Assembly: GCA_900552905.1 (NCBI GenBank)
Contig: USBR01000018.1
Location: 1 to 19,587, forward strand
Reading direction: 5' to 3'
DNA length: 19,587 nt
DNA from: an uncultured Succinatimonas sp.
GTDB taxonomy: Bacteria; Pseudomonadota; Gammaproteobacteria; Enterobacterales; Succinivibrionaceae
A program made the translations under genes and the position numbers. Within the stretch, counting starts at the first letter, position 1; each line of letters starts with the position of its first letter. Positions 13,766-19,587 of this stretch are shown here, in pieces. The notes under the pieces are model-generated. The model had not been told where the DNA came from. It made no database searches and saw nothing but the letters and a program-made list of their open reading frames with translations.

Positions 13766-13834
13766 TTTGATTGAATATAATAGGTTATGATTAAAGTTGA
13801 TATAGTTATGATTATAATTAATAAATAATGATTA
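13766..13834 (+). promoter_or_regulatory. Four phased direct repeats, probable DeoR-family operator array
   Basis: The core TGATT occurs at 13768, 13788, 13809 and 13829, spaced 20, 21 and 20 bp, that is two helical turns. Longer forms are TTTGATTGA, TTATGATTA, TTATGATTA and TAATGATTA. DeoR-family proteins commonly bind spaced direct repeats as multimers. The third repeat covers the -10 box and the array runs from the leader up to the CRP-like site, fitting repression. Confidence 0.65.
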
Positions 13835-13855
13835 AAAGTGAGCGATATCACGAAA
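13804..13855 (-). promoter_or_regulatory. CRP-activated promoter of the leftward TRAP operon
   Basis: The core GTGA-GCGATA-TCAC (13838-13851) is centred at 13844.5. A perfect minus-strand TATAAT lies at 13816-13811, inside TTATGATTATA (13806-13816). The expected start is near 13804, putting the CRP centre near -41. The distance from TTATGATTATA to GTGA is 32 bp, identical to the acid-sugar promoter at 8645/8677. The leader would be about 65 nt. Confidence 0.65.
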
Positions 13856-14095
13856 TATGCTTTTAAATTTAGAGGGTGAAAAAATTTTTTTATTATTGAT
13901 AAAATATGTTTAGTTGAATGTTTGTTTTATATATCAAGTTGTTATATACAAATTTAGTGCATAAAATATACTGTTTTTTGAAAAAAATTTGAGTAAAAGT
14001 TTTTTGATGATCGTTTAGTTAAAAGCGCAGTTTTTTAGAAAATAAAATTATATTTGATTATATACAATCTACATTTTGACTGTATTTAATCATAA

Positions 14096-14147
14096 AGTGT
14101 GAAATAGCTCTCACTGAAGTACTTAATGCTTTTCTATAATCAACAAT
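14096..14147 (+). promoter_or_regulatory. CRP-like promoter of the rightward TRAP operon
   Basis: A perfect TATAAT (14135-14140) sits inside CTATAATCAACAA, so TAATCA again overlaps the -10. Upstream, GTGA (14099-14102) and TCAC (14111-14114) are separated by 8 rather than 6 bases. The midpoint (14106.5) is 28.5 bp from the -10, exactly as in the other two promoters. The off-consensus spacing suggests weaker CRP binding. The leader to the ATG would be about 52 nt. Confidence 0.5.
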
Positions 14148-14198
14148 AGATATGTGTCCAAAAGCTTTTAAGCTTTCAAACAAACAGGAGAATTTCTT

Positions 14199-15170
14199 AT
14201 GTTAAATAAAACTATGACTAAGTTAGCCGCCTTAGCTTTTGCTACTACCGCAGCTTTAGCTTCAGCTAATGCCTTTGCTAAAGATAATATTATGCTAGCT
14301 TATGCAGATCCTGAAGATTCTGTTTTTGGTAAAGCCGCCATTGCTTTTGCTGATAAATTAGCAGAAGTTTCCGGTGGTGAAATGACTGTAACCCCTTTCC
14401 CAAATGGTACTTTAGGTGCAATTTCTGAGATTCCTGCCATGTTACAACAGGGAGCTTGCGATGCAACCTTAATTGTAACTTCCTCTTTAGTTGATCTCTG
14501 CCCGGAGATGGGAGTCTTTGATTTACCGTTCTTATTTGCCGATTACGATGATGCTTATAAGGTAGTTTATGGCGAGGCCGGTAATTATTTAAAGGGTAAG
14601 TTAGCTGAGCAAAATATGGTAATCAGTGATTGGTTGACCATGGGCTTCCGTGAAGTCACTTCTAATAAGCCAATCAATTCATTAGCTGATTTTAAGGGCA
14701 TTAAGATCCGTACTCAGTCAAATGAAGTTCATCAGGATATCTTCTCAGCATTAGGCGCATCTCCGACCATTATTAGCTTCTCTGAACTTTATACCGCATT
14801 AGAGCAGGGAACAGTTGATGCTCAGGAAAATCCGTACGTAAATATTTATAACAATACTTACTTTGATGTACAGAAATACCTCATTGAAACCAATCATGTA
14901 TTCCAAGTTTCTGCTTTAGTCTTTTCAAAGGCAACTATGGATGAATTTACCGAGCAGCAAAAGCAGTGGATTGCTGAGGCTTCTAAGTATGCCTCTGACG
15001 TTGAGTGGCAGGTCACTAAAGAGGATAACGAAAAAGCCCGTCAGGGTGCTATCGATAAGGGCATGACCTTTGTAAAGCTTGATCATCAGCAGTTACTCGA
15101 TGCTACTAAGAGCGTTTATGACCAGTATCGTGGCAATTTTGGTGAGTTATTAAAGCTCATGGGTAAATAA
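14199..15170 (+). CDS. dctP: TRAP transporter periplasmic substrate-binding protein DctP, copy 2
   Basis: Solute receptor of the second TRAP transporter, secreted to the periplasm. The 323-residue protein has an ordinary Sec signal peptide cleaved after ANAFA (about residue 27), with no lipobox. DctP residues are in place: R151 (GFREVTSNKP), R171 (GIKIRTQ) and E210/N211 (DAQENP). It shares the plan PINSLADFKGIKIR with the leftward paralogue (PLNSLEDFKGLKIR) but differs clearly elsewhere, so the two receptors may bind different though related acids. The ATG at 14199 has AGGAGA upstream. It is the first gene of a four-gene operon whose order mirrors that of the leftward operon. Confidence 0.95.
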   Translation: MLNKTMTKLAALAFATTAALASANAFAKDNIMLAYADPEDSVFGKAAIAFADKLAEVSGGEMTVTPFPNGTLGAISEIPAMLQQGACDATLIVTSSLVDLCPEMGVFDLPFLFADYDDAYKVVYGEAGNYLKGKLAEQNMVISDWLTMGFREVTSNKPINSLADFKGIKIRTQSNEVHQDIFSALGASPTIISFSELYTALEQGTVDAQENPYVNIYNNTYFDVQKYLIETNHVFQVSALVFSKATMDEFTEQQKQWIAEASKYASDVEWQVTKEDNEKARQGAIDKGMTFVKLDHQQLLDATKSVYDQYRGNFGELLKLMGK

Positions 15171-15194
15171 TTCTCTTTTTACCCCAATTTAAGG

Positions 15195-15220
15195 CAGCTA
15201 GAGCAGTTTTACTCTAGCTG
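15195..15220 (+). other. Intercistronic hairpin between dctP and dctQ, copy 2
   Basis: CAGCTAGAG (15195-15203) and CTCTAGCTG (15212-15220) make a perfect 9-bp stem with an 8-nt loop, 24 nt after the dctP stop. Only a short mixed T-rich stretch (TTATTT) follows, so it is more likely an attenuator or stabiliser than a full terminator. The other TRAP operon has a different hairpin at the same place. Confidence 0.6.
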
Positions 15221-15245
15221 TTATTTAAGAGAAGAGAGGAAATTT

Positions 15246-15770
15246 ATGCTAGTAATTTATAACAAGCTTGTGGCGCTGAGTAATGCGCTGTTTAAGATAG
15301 AAAAGATCTTGCTGATGATTGCTGTTTTTATTGTAGTAGTTGTCAACTTTGTTAATGTCTGTTTAAGGTACTTAGCTAACTATAGTCTTAATTATTGTGA
15401 GACTTTAAGTGTAGTTTTATTTATGTTCATTGTGGTTTTAGGTGCCAATATTGCGGTAAAAGCCGACAATGAAATTAAGATTGAGATCTTTCGTTTCAAA
15501 TCTCCCAAAGCAGACGGTACTTTAAAAATAGTAATTGATGTAATCACTATTTTTACCATTATTCTGTGTTTGAAGGGCTTATCTGACACTATTTTAGCGG
15601 TAATGAAAAATCGTCAGCGTTTAACTCCTTTGCCCTTATATACCTACCACGTTTATATCGTAATGTTATTCGGTTTTGTTTTGGTTTTATTAGACAGATT
15701 GGTTCTATCTGTTAAGCATGTGCTTAATTTCTTAGGAATTAAGACTGACAAGGGAGTGTCATTATCATGA
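15246..15770 (+). CDS. dctQ: TRAP transporter small permease DctQ, copy 2
   Basis: Small membrane subunit of the second TRAP transporter. It has 174 residues, four hydrophobic helices (about 18-40, 49-72, 92-115, 130-152) and DctQ-like features: NFVNVCLRYLANYSLNYCE in the first half (with VNVCLRY as the core) and FIVVLGANIAVKADNEIKIE. ATG at 15246 with AGAGAGGA upstream. Its last codons overlap the dctM start by 4 bp (ATGA), so the two permease subunits are translationally coupled. Sequence similarity to copy 1 is low, as is normal for this fast-evolving subunit. Confidence 0.92.
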   Translation: MLVIYNKLVALSNALFKIEKILLMIAVFIVVVVNFVNVCLRYLANYSLNYCETLSVVLFMFIVVLGANIAVKADNEIKIEIFRFKSPKADGTLKIVIDVITIFTIILCLKGLSDTILAVMKNRQRLTPLPLYTYHVYIVMLFGFVLVLLDRLVLSVKHVLNFLGIKTDKGVSLS

Positions 15771-17044
15771 GCCCTGTTGTAATTCTTTTAGTGCTCTTTG
15801 CTGTTACCCTGATTATGGGTGTTCCTTTTGTATGGAGCTTAACTTTTTCTTGTTTAGTCACCATGTGCTTAGTTGGCAATTTCCCAATGATGACTTTAAT
15901 GCAGAAAATGTATAACGGAGGTGCACGCTATACGCTGTTAGCGATTTTCTTCTTTATGCTTGCTGGCGCTATCATGCAACATGGAGGAATATCGTCGCGA
16001 CTAGTAGATTTTTCTAAAGCTTTATTAGGTCATGTAAGTGGTGGTTTATCCATTGTAGTCTTAGCTGTATGCATGATGTTTGCTGCTTTATCTGGTTCTT
16101 CCATCGCTACTACTGCAGCTATCGGCGGTATGCTCTATCCAGAACTTGTAAAAGCTAAGTATCCAAAGGGGTATTCTGCAGCTTTACCGGTTGCTGGTGG
16201 TACCTTAGGTATTATTATTCCTCCTTCTATTGTATTCGTGGTTTATGGTGCAGTAACCGGAACTTCAATTTCGAAGCTTTTATTATCAGGTGTAGTCCCA
16301 GGTGTCATGGCTGGTCTATTCATGATTTTATATGCTTGGTTCTATGCTCGTAAAAATAAGATTGCCAAGTCTAATGAATTTTCTTGGAAGAATTTAGCCA
16401 TTGCAACTAAGAATGCGGTGTGGGCATTACTCATGCCTATTATCATCTTAGGTGGTATTTATACTGGTATCTTTACTCCTACAGAATCAGCCGCTGTTGC
16501 TGTGGTTTATGGTTTATTTGTAGCTGGTTTTATTCATAAACAATTAAGCATCAGTAAGCTTCGCGATATTGTTATTGATTCTGTTAAAGGCACAGCAAAT
16601 ATCTTAATGATTATCATGGGCGCATCTTTATTTGGTTATGTATTAACCATCTATCAAGTTCCAACCATGTTTACCAATGCTGTAAGTGCTTTTATTACCG
16701 GTAAGTATTCTTTCTTATTATTCCTAAACTTACTGCTGTTAGTCTTAGGTATGTTTATGGATTCTGGTGCGGTAATCCTGATTTTAGCCCCGCTTATCTA
16801 CAATATGGCTGTAGGCTATGGTATTGATCCGGTGCATTTAGGTTGCATCATTGTATTTAACTTAGCTATTGGTCAAGCTACACCGCCATTTGGTAATTGT
16901 CTATTTGCGGCAATTCCGGCTACAGGTCAAGGCATTGTCGAGTTATCAAAGCATGTTTTACCTTTTGTTTTGATCTTGCTGGCAACCTTGCTGTTGATTT
17001 CCTATGTGCCGTTCTTTGCTATGTGCATTCCGAACATGATGTAG
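15767..17044 (+). CDS. dctM: TRAP transporter large permease DctM, copy 2
   Basis: Large membrane subunit of the second TRAP transporter; about twelve hydrophobic helices in 425 residues. Family wording is clear: FFFMLAGAIMQHGGISSRLVDF (core RLVDF), FAALSGSSIATTAAIGGMLYPE, LGIIIPPSIVFVVYG, GIFTPTESAAVAVVYG and QATPPFGNCLF. It begins 4 bp inside dctQ and is followed after 13 bp by the amidohydrolase gene. Unlike the leftward operon there is no terminator between permease and hydrolase, so the two should be made together. Family assignment is secure; substrate unknown. Confidence 0.95.
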   Translation: MSPVVILLVLFAVTLIMGVPFVWSLTFSCLVTMCLVGNFPMMTLMQKMYNGGARYTLLAIFFFMLAGAIMQHGGISSRLVDFSKALLGHVSGGLSIVVLAVCMMFAALSGSSIATTAAIGGMLYPELVKAKYPKGYSAALPVAGGTLGIIIPPSIVFVVYGAVTGTSISKLLLSGVVPGVMAGLFMILYAWFYARKNKIAKSNEFSWKNLAIATKNAVWALLMPIIILGGIYTGIFTPTESAAVAVVYGLFVAGFIHKQLSISKLRDIVIDSVKGTANILMIIMGASLFGYVLTIYQVPTMFTNAVSAFITGKYSFLLFLNLLLLVLGMFMDSGAVILILAPLIYNMAVGYGIDPVHLGCIIVFNLAIGQATPPFGNCLFAAIPATGQGIVELSKHVLPFVLILLATLLLISYVPFFAMCIPNMM

Positions 17045-17057
17045 TTAGGGGATAGCA

Positions 17058-18215
17058 ATGTTTGATTATAAAATCGTAAATGGTCAAATCTTTGATGCTG
17101 AAAAAGGTGAATTTTTTGAGTCTAATCTCTATGTAAAAGACTCAATTATTGCTGAAATTTCAAGTGCTGATCATGAGGCAAAGCAGGTAATAGATGCTTA
17201 TGGAAAATTGGTGTGTCCTGGTTTAGTCGATGAGCATCTGCATTTAGATTATCAGGGGAGCATTATTGGTGTTAATGGTGATACCGTATGTATTCCTAGT
17301 GGTGTCACTACAGCCTGTGATGGCGGAACTTGTGGTGTTTCCAATTTCCCCTTATTTTATCGTTCTAATATCGTTCGCTATGAAGCATCAACCTTCGCTT
17401 ATTTAAATGTTTCTACATTTGGAAACAAGAGTTTATGCATACACGAAGAAGATCATGATCCTAAAGATTTTCGTTTTGATCTGATTTTAAAATGCTTTGA
17501 GCAATATGGTTCGACCATTCGTGGATTGAAGGTCAGAATGTGTCAGGGAACTTTAGGCGATAAACTCGGTATGGAGCCTTTATTAGCTACTTTAGATATG
17601 AGTGAAAAACTCATATCTCGTGGCTATCGTTGCCCGGTAGCTGTTCATTATGACAATTTACCCGATAATGTTAAGGTTTCTGACCTTTTTGGCGCCATGC
17701 GTAAAGGAGATGTAGTCGCGCATGTTTTCCAAAATAAACGCGAGACTATCTTTAATGAAGATTTTTCAATTAAGCAATCTGTATTAGAGGCAAAAGAGCG
17801 CGGTGTCATCATGGATGACTGTCATGGTCGTGTACACTGGACAATTAAGCATTTGCAGAGTGCTTTTGCTCAGGGATTTTTCCCTGATGTAATATCTTCA
17901 GATGCTGTACGTATCAGTGAATATGTAAGACCAGGTTTTTCTTTAGTCTATGCTTTAAATATGGATATTGCTTGCGGTATGCCACTTAAACAAGCCCTAC
18001 AAGCTGTAACCATTAACCCAGCTCGAGTTTTAGGTTTAGACAAGGTTGGTATTCTCCGTGAGGGAGGTATAGCTGATATTGCTATTTTAGATAATATGCA
18101 ACTTAAGACTACTTTAGCAGACAATTATGGAGATAGCCTTGAGGTTGAAAACCTATTAGTTCCTCTTTTGACTATGAAGTCAGGAAGAGTAGCTTTCAGA
18201 CAGATTTATTTTTAA
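17058..18215 (+). CDS. Amidohydrolase-superfamily metallohydrolase, cog3964 (EF0837/Atu3266) type, copy 2
   Basis: Metal-dependent hydrolase with the complete ligand set H60 and H62 (DEHLHLD), K158 (RGLKVR, probably carboxylated), H197 (VAVHYDN), H222 (VAHVF) and D282 (SSDA). The protein has 385 residues, the same size as copy 1, with matching landmarks (TTACDGGTCGVSNF against TALADAGSTGCSNF; AVTINPARVLGL against AVTISPLKALGV), so they are true paralogues. It follows dctM by 13 bp, with AGGGGA before the ATG, and ends the operon before a terminator. Published cog3964 enzymes hydrolyse acetylated alpha-hydroxy acids. With a TRAP carrier and a regulon shared with acid-sugar enzymes, de-acylation or ring-opening of an imported hydroxy-acid conjugate is a reasonable guess. 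No signal peptide: cytoplasmic. Confidence 0.88.
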   Translation: MFDYKIVNGQIFDAEKGEFFESNLYVKDSIIAEISSADHEAKQVIDAYGKLVCPGLVDEHLHLDYQGSIIGVNGDTVCIPSGVTTACDGGTCGVSNFPLFYRSNIVRYEASTFAYLNVSTFGNKSLCIHEEDHDPKDFRFDLILKCFEQYGSTIRGLKVRMCQGTLGDKLGMEPLLATLDMSEKLISRGYRCPVAVHYDNLPDNVKVSDLFGAMRKGDVVAHVFQNKRETIFNEDFSIKQSVLEAKERGVIMDDCHGRVHWTIKHLQSAFAQGFFPDVISSDAVRISEYVRPGFSLVYALNMDIACGMPLKQALQAVTINPARVLGLDKVGILREGGIADIAILDNMQLKTTLADNYGDSLEVENLLVPLLTMKSGRVAFRQIYF

Positions 18216-18245
18216 GAATTAAATATTCTCCTTGTGTTTTCCTTT

Positions 18246-18275
18246 GTCCCTACAGACCATTTGTGGGGACTTTTT
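18246..18275 (+). terminator. Intrinsic terminator of the rightward TRAP/amidohydrolase operon
   Basis: GTCCCTACA (18246-18254) pairs with TGTGGGGAC (18262-18270, one G-U pair) around a 7-nt loop and is followed by TTTTT at 18271-18275. It lies 30 nt after the amidohydrolase stop and separates that operon from apbE. Confidence 0.9.
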
Positions 18276-18316
18276 CTTTAAAAATCCACCTTTTCGCTTA
18301 TTATTTAAGTATTTTT

Positions 18317-18346
18317 TTGAAAAATAAGATCGTTTTTGCCGATAAT
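18317..18346 (+). promoter_or_regulatory. Possible sigma-70 promoter of apbE
   Basis: TTGAAA (18317-18322), an 18-bp spacer and GATAAT (18341-18346) form a fair promoter 62 bp before the apbE ATG. No CRP-like site or TGATTA repeat of the kind seen elsewhere is present, so apbE is probably outside the regulon. Confidence 0.4.
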
Positions 18347-18407
18347 GCACGCCTAAATTTATTGATAATGCTTTATTATTAGGGCACATCAACTCAGGAA
18401 TTCTCAA

Positions 18408-19490
18408 ATGCACAAAAAGATTTGTAAAGCGCTACTAGCAGTAGGCTTAGGAGCTGTTCTTTGCCTAAATGGTTGTTCTGACAGTAAAAGCAAAGGTGCT
18501 CAAAGCCAAACTCAGGCACAGCAGGTTACTCGTATTAGCGGTAAGACCATGGGTACTTTCTATGGTGTTATTGTCCCTGGAGGTTATAGCAAAGGCGAGG
18601 CTGAACTGCGCAAATTAAGTGAGGATACTTTCCAAAAGATTTGCGACTCTATTTCAACTTTCGATCCTAAAGCAGAGTTAGCTCTTTTCAATGAGCATAA
18701 ATCCACCTCGCCATTTCCGATTTCTGAGTATTTAGCTCGCGTTATTCAAGAGTGTAATCATATTTCCCGTCGTATCGATGGCGCTATGGATATCTCAGTT
18801 GGACCTTTAGTCAATTTGTGGGGCTTTGGTAAGGATAAAGCCACACATCAAAGTCCAAGTGCCGAGCAAATTGCAGAGGCTCAGAAATTAGTCGGCTTAG
18901 ATGTCTATCAAGTACGCAATACCCCTAATGGTTCCTTACTTATCAAAAAGGATCCGAATGTCAGATTAGATCTCTCTACTGTGGGTGAGGGTTTAGGTGC
19001 TGATGCTGTAGCTTCTATTTTAATTAAAGAGGGCGTAAAGGACTTCTTTGTAAATGTCGCCGGTGCTAATCGCTCGCGTGGCTTTAATCCTAAGGGCGAG
19101 CTGTGGCGTGTGGGTATTGAGGACCCTACAAATCCCGATCACAATGTTTTTGCAGTAGTTTGTCCGCGCAATCAGGCTATGTCTACGGCAGGTTCCTATC
19201 GTAATTTCTTTAAGGATGAAAAGAACGGCACCTTCTACTCCCATATTATCGATCCGTCCACCGGGCGTCCGGTTGATCATTCAACCGTCTCTGTAACTGT
19301 TATCGGCCACTCAGCTTTAACTACCGATGCTTTAGATACAGGTCTTTTAGTTTTAGGTGCAGATAAGGCTTTAGATTGGGCTAATAAGTATCAAGTGCCG
19401 ATTTATACCATTGAGTATAAGGACGGTAAGGCTGTAGGTCGTTATAGTCAGGCTTTTGAGCAATACTTAAAGTGTGATTTAAAACGCTAG
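18408..19490 (+). CDS. apbE: FAD:protein FMN transferase ApbE, lipoprotein
   Basis: Attaches FMN covalently to threonine residues of exported flavoproteins, for example Rnf/Nqr subunits and FMN-binding reductases. The 360-residue protein has a lipoprotein signal (lipobox LNGC, C23), so it acts on the outer face of the inner membrane or is otherwise anchored in the periplasm. ApbE motifs appear in order: SGKTMGTFYGV (44-54), DGAMDISVGPLVNLWGFG (124-141), LDLSTVGEGLGAD (187-199), STAGSYRNF (259-267), SHIIDPSTGRPVDH (278-291) and TTDALDTGLLVLG (305-317). One deviation is VNVAGANRSRG (215-225), where the usual GG is AG. ATG at 18408 with AGGAA seven bases upstream. A terminator before it and its own probable promoter mark it as a separate unit, unrelated to acid-sugar use. 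Confidence 0.96.
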   Translation: MHKKICKALLAVGLGAVLCLNGCSDSKSKGAQSQTQAQQVTRISGKTMGTFYGVIVPGGYSKGEAELRKLSEDTFQKICDSISTFDPKAELALFNEHKSTSPFPISEYLARVIQECNHISRRIDGAMDISVGPLVNLWGFGKDKATHQSPSAEQIAEAQKLVGLDVYQVRNTPNGSLLIKKDPNVRLDLSTVGEGLGADAVASILIKEGVKDFFVNVAGANRSRGFNPKGELWRVGIEDPTNPDHNVFAVVCPRNQAMSTAGSYRNFFKDEKNGTFYSHIIDPSTGRPVDHSTVSVTVIGHSALTTDALDTGLLVLGADKALDWANKYQVPIYTIEYKDGKAVGRYSQAFEQYLKCDLKR

Positions 19491-19587
19491 TCTTTGAGAT
19501 GAGAAAGATTTAAGAGGCTGAGATCGCAAGGTTCGCGGATTTTGTAAGTTTTTTATGACACGGCAATCCGCTAATATTAAAAGTCCG
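19491..19587. other. Downstream of apbE, nothing firm
   Basis: No gene and no clear terminator are visible. GCGGATT (19535-19541) and AATCCGC (19565-19571) form a distant 7-bp inverted repeat with a 23-nt loop that I cannot interpret. The region runs off the window. Confidence 0.3.

Larger units (their letters stand above)
13740..14198. other. 459-bp AT-rich divergent control region between the two TRAP operons
   Basis: No gene is seen here. The left end (13766-13855) holds the repeat operator, -10 box and CRP-like site of the leftward operon. The right end (14055-14147) holds TGATTA at 14055-14060, TGACTG at 14076-14081 (21 bp further), TAATCA at 14088-14093, a CRP-like site and the -10 box of the rightward operon. 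The middle (about 13860-14040) is rich in A- and T-tracts and may be bent, but I see no further defined element. Confidence 0.7.

Noticed and set aside
13860-14040. Possible small RNA or small gene in the middle of the divergent region
   Set aside because: Only A/T tracts are visible; no hairpin with a T run and no supported reading frame.
9644-18215. Calling the two amidohydrolases dihydroorotases
   Set aside because: No pyrimidine genes; motifs and TRAP context match the cog3964 subgroup, which is known to be misnamed this way.
18219-18413. 64-codon minus-strand frame between the amidohydrolase and apbE
   Set aside because: It runs across the terminator and the apbE promoter and leader, has a lysine-rich low-complexity translation and no family resemblance.
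1-19587. CRISPR arrays, insertion sequences, tRNA or rRNA genes, attachment sites
   Set aside because: No spaced identical repeats of CRISPR type, no transposase, no cloverleaf or rRNA stretch was found by reading.

Overview
The window looks like a carbohydrate/organic-acid catabolic island of an AT-rich gammaproteobacterium. Evidence for this is CRP-type sites of the GTGA-N6-TCAC form, a Gram-negative lipoprotein and signal-peptide style, an ApbE close in motif wording to the enterobacterial protein, and TRAP plus tripartite tricarboxylate (TTT) transporters. A gut anaerobe such as a member of the Succinivibrionaceae would fit, but that taxon is a guess from style, not proof.

Layout. (1) Positions 8611 to 127, minus strand: a seven-gene operon ending in a good intrinsic terminator. 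In transcription order it encodes a fused DUF1537 acid-sugar kinase / PdxA2-type dehydrogenase, a DapA-family aldolase, a short 2-hydroxyacid dehydrogenase, an iron-type alcohol dehydrogenase, and a TTT transporter (TctB, TctA, TctC). (2) Position 8821 onward, plus strand: a divergent DeoR-family repressor. (3) Positions 13739 to 9644, minus strand: a TRAP transporter (DctP lipoprotein, DctQ, DctM) and, after an internal terminator, a cog3964-type amidohydrolase. (4) Positions 14199 to 18215, plus strand: a second TRAP set (DctP, DctQ, DctM) with its own cog3964-type amidohydrolase, a head-to-head mirror of block 3. (5) Positions 18408-19490, plus strand: an ApbE flavin transferase lipoprotein, probably unrelated to the rest.

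How the genes work together. The DUF1537 kinase plus PdxA2 is the known route from four-carbon acid sugars (threonate/erythronate) to dihydroxyacetone phosphate and CO2; here the two enzymes are one polypeptide. The extra aldolase, 2-hydroxyacid dehydrogenase and alcohol dehydrogenase are not required by that route, so the operon may serve a second, related hydroxy-acid substrate. The TRAP/amidohydrolase cassettes could import and de-acylate conjugated hydroxy acids; this is inference from the family.

The strongest new observation is regulatory. The promoters of blocks 1, 3 and 4 share one architecture: a CRP-like site whose centre lies the same distance from a perfect TATAAT, with a TGATTA motif overlapping that -10 box. 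Block 3 also carries four TGATT repeats at 20-21 bp spacing. All three transport/catabolic units therefore probably form one regulon under CRP and the local DeoR protein, which ties the two TRAP/amidohydrolase cassettes to acid-sugar metabolism.
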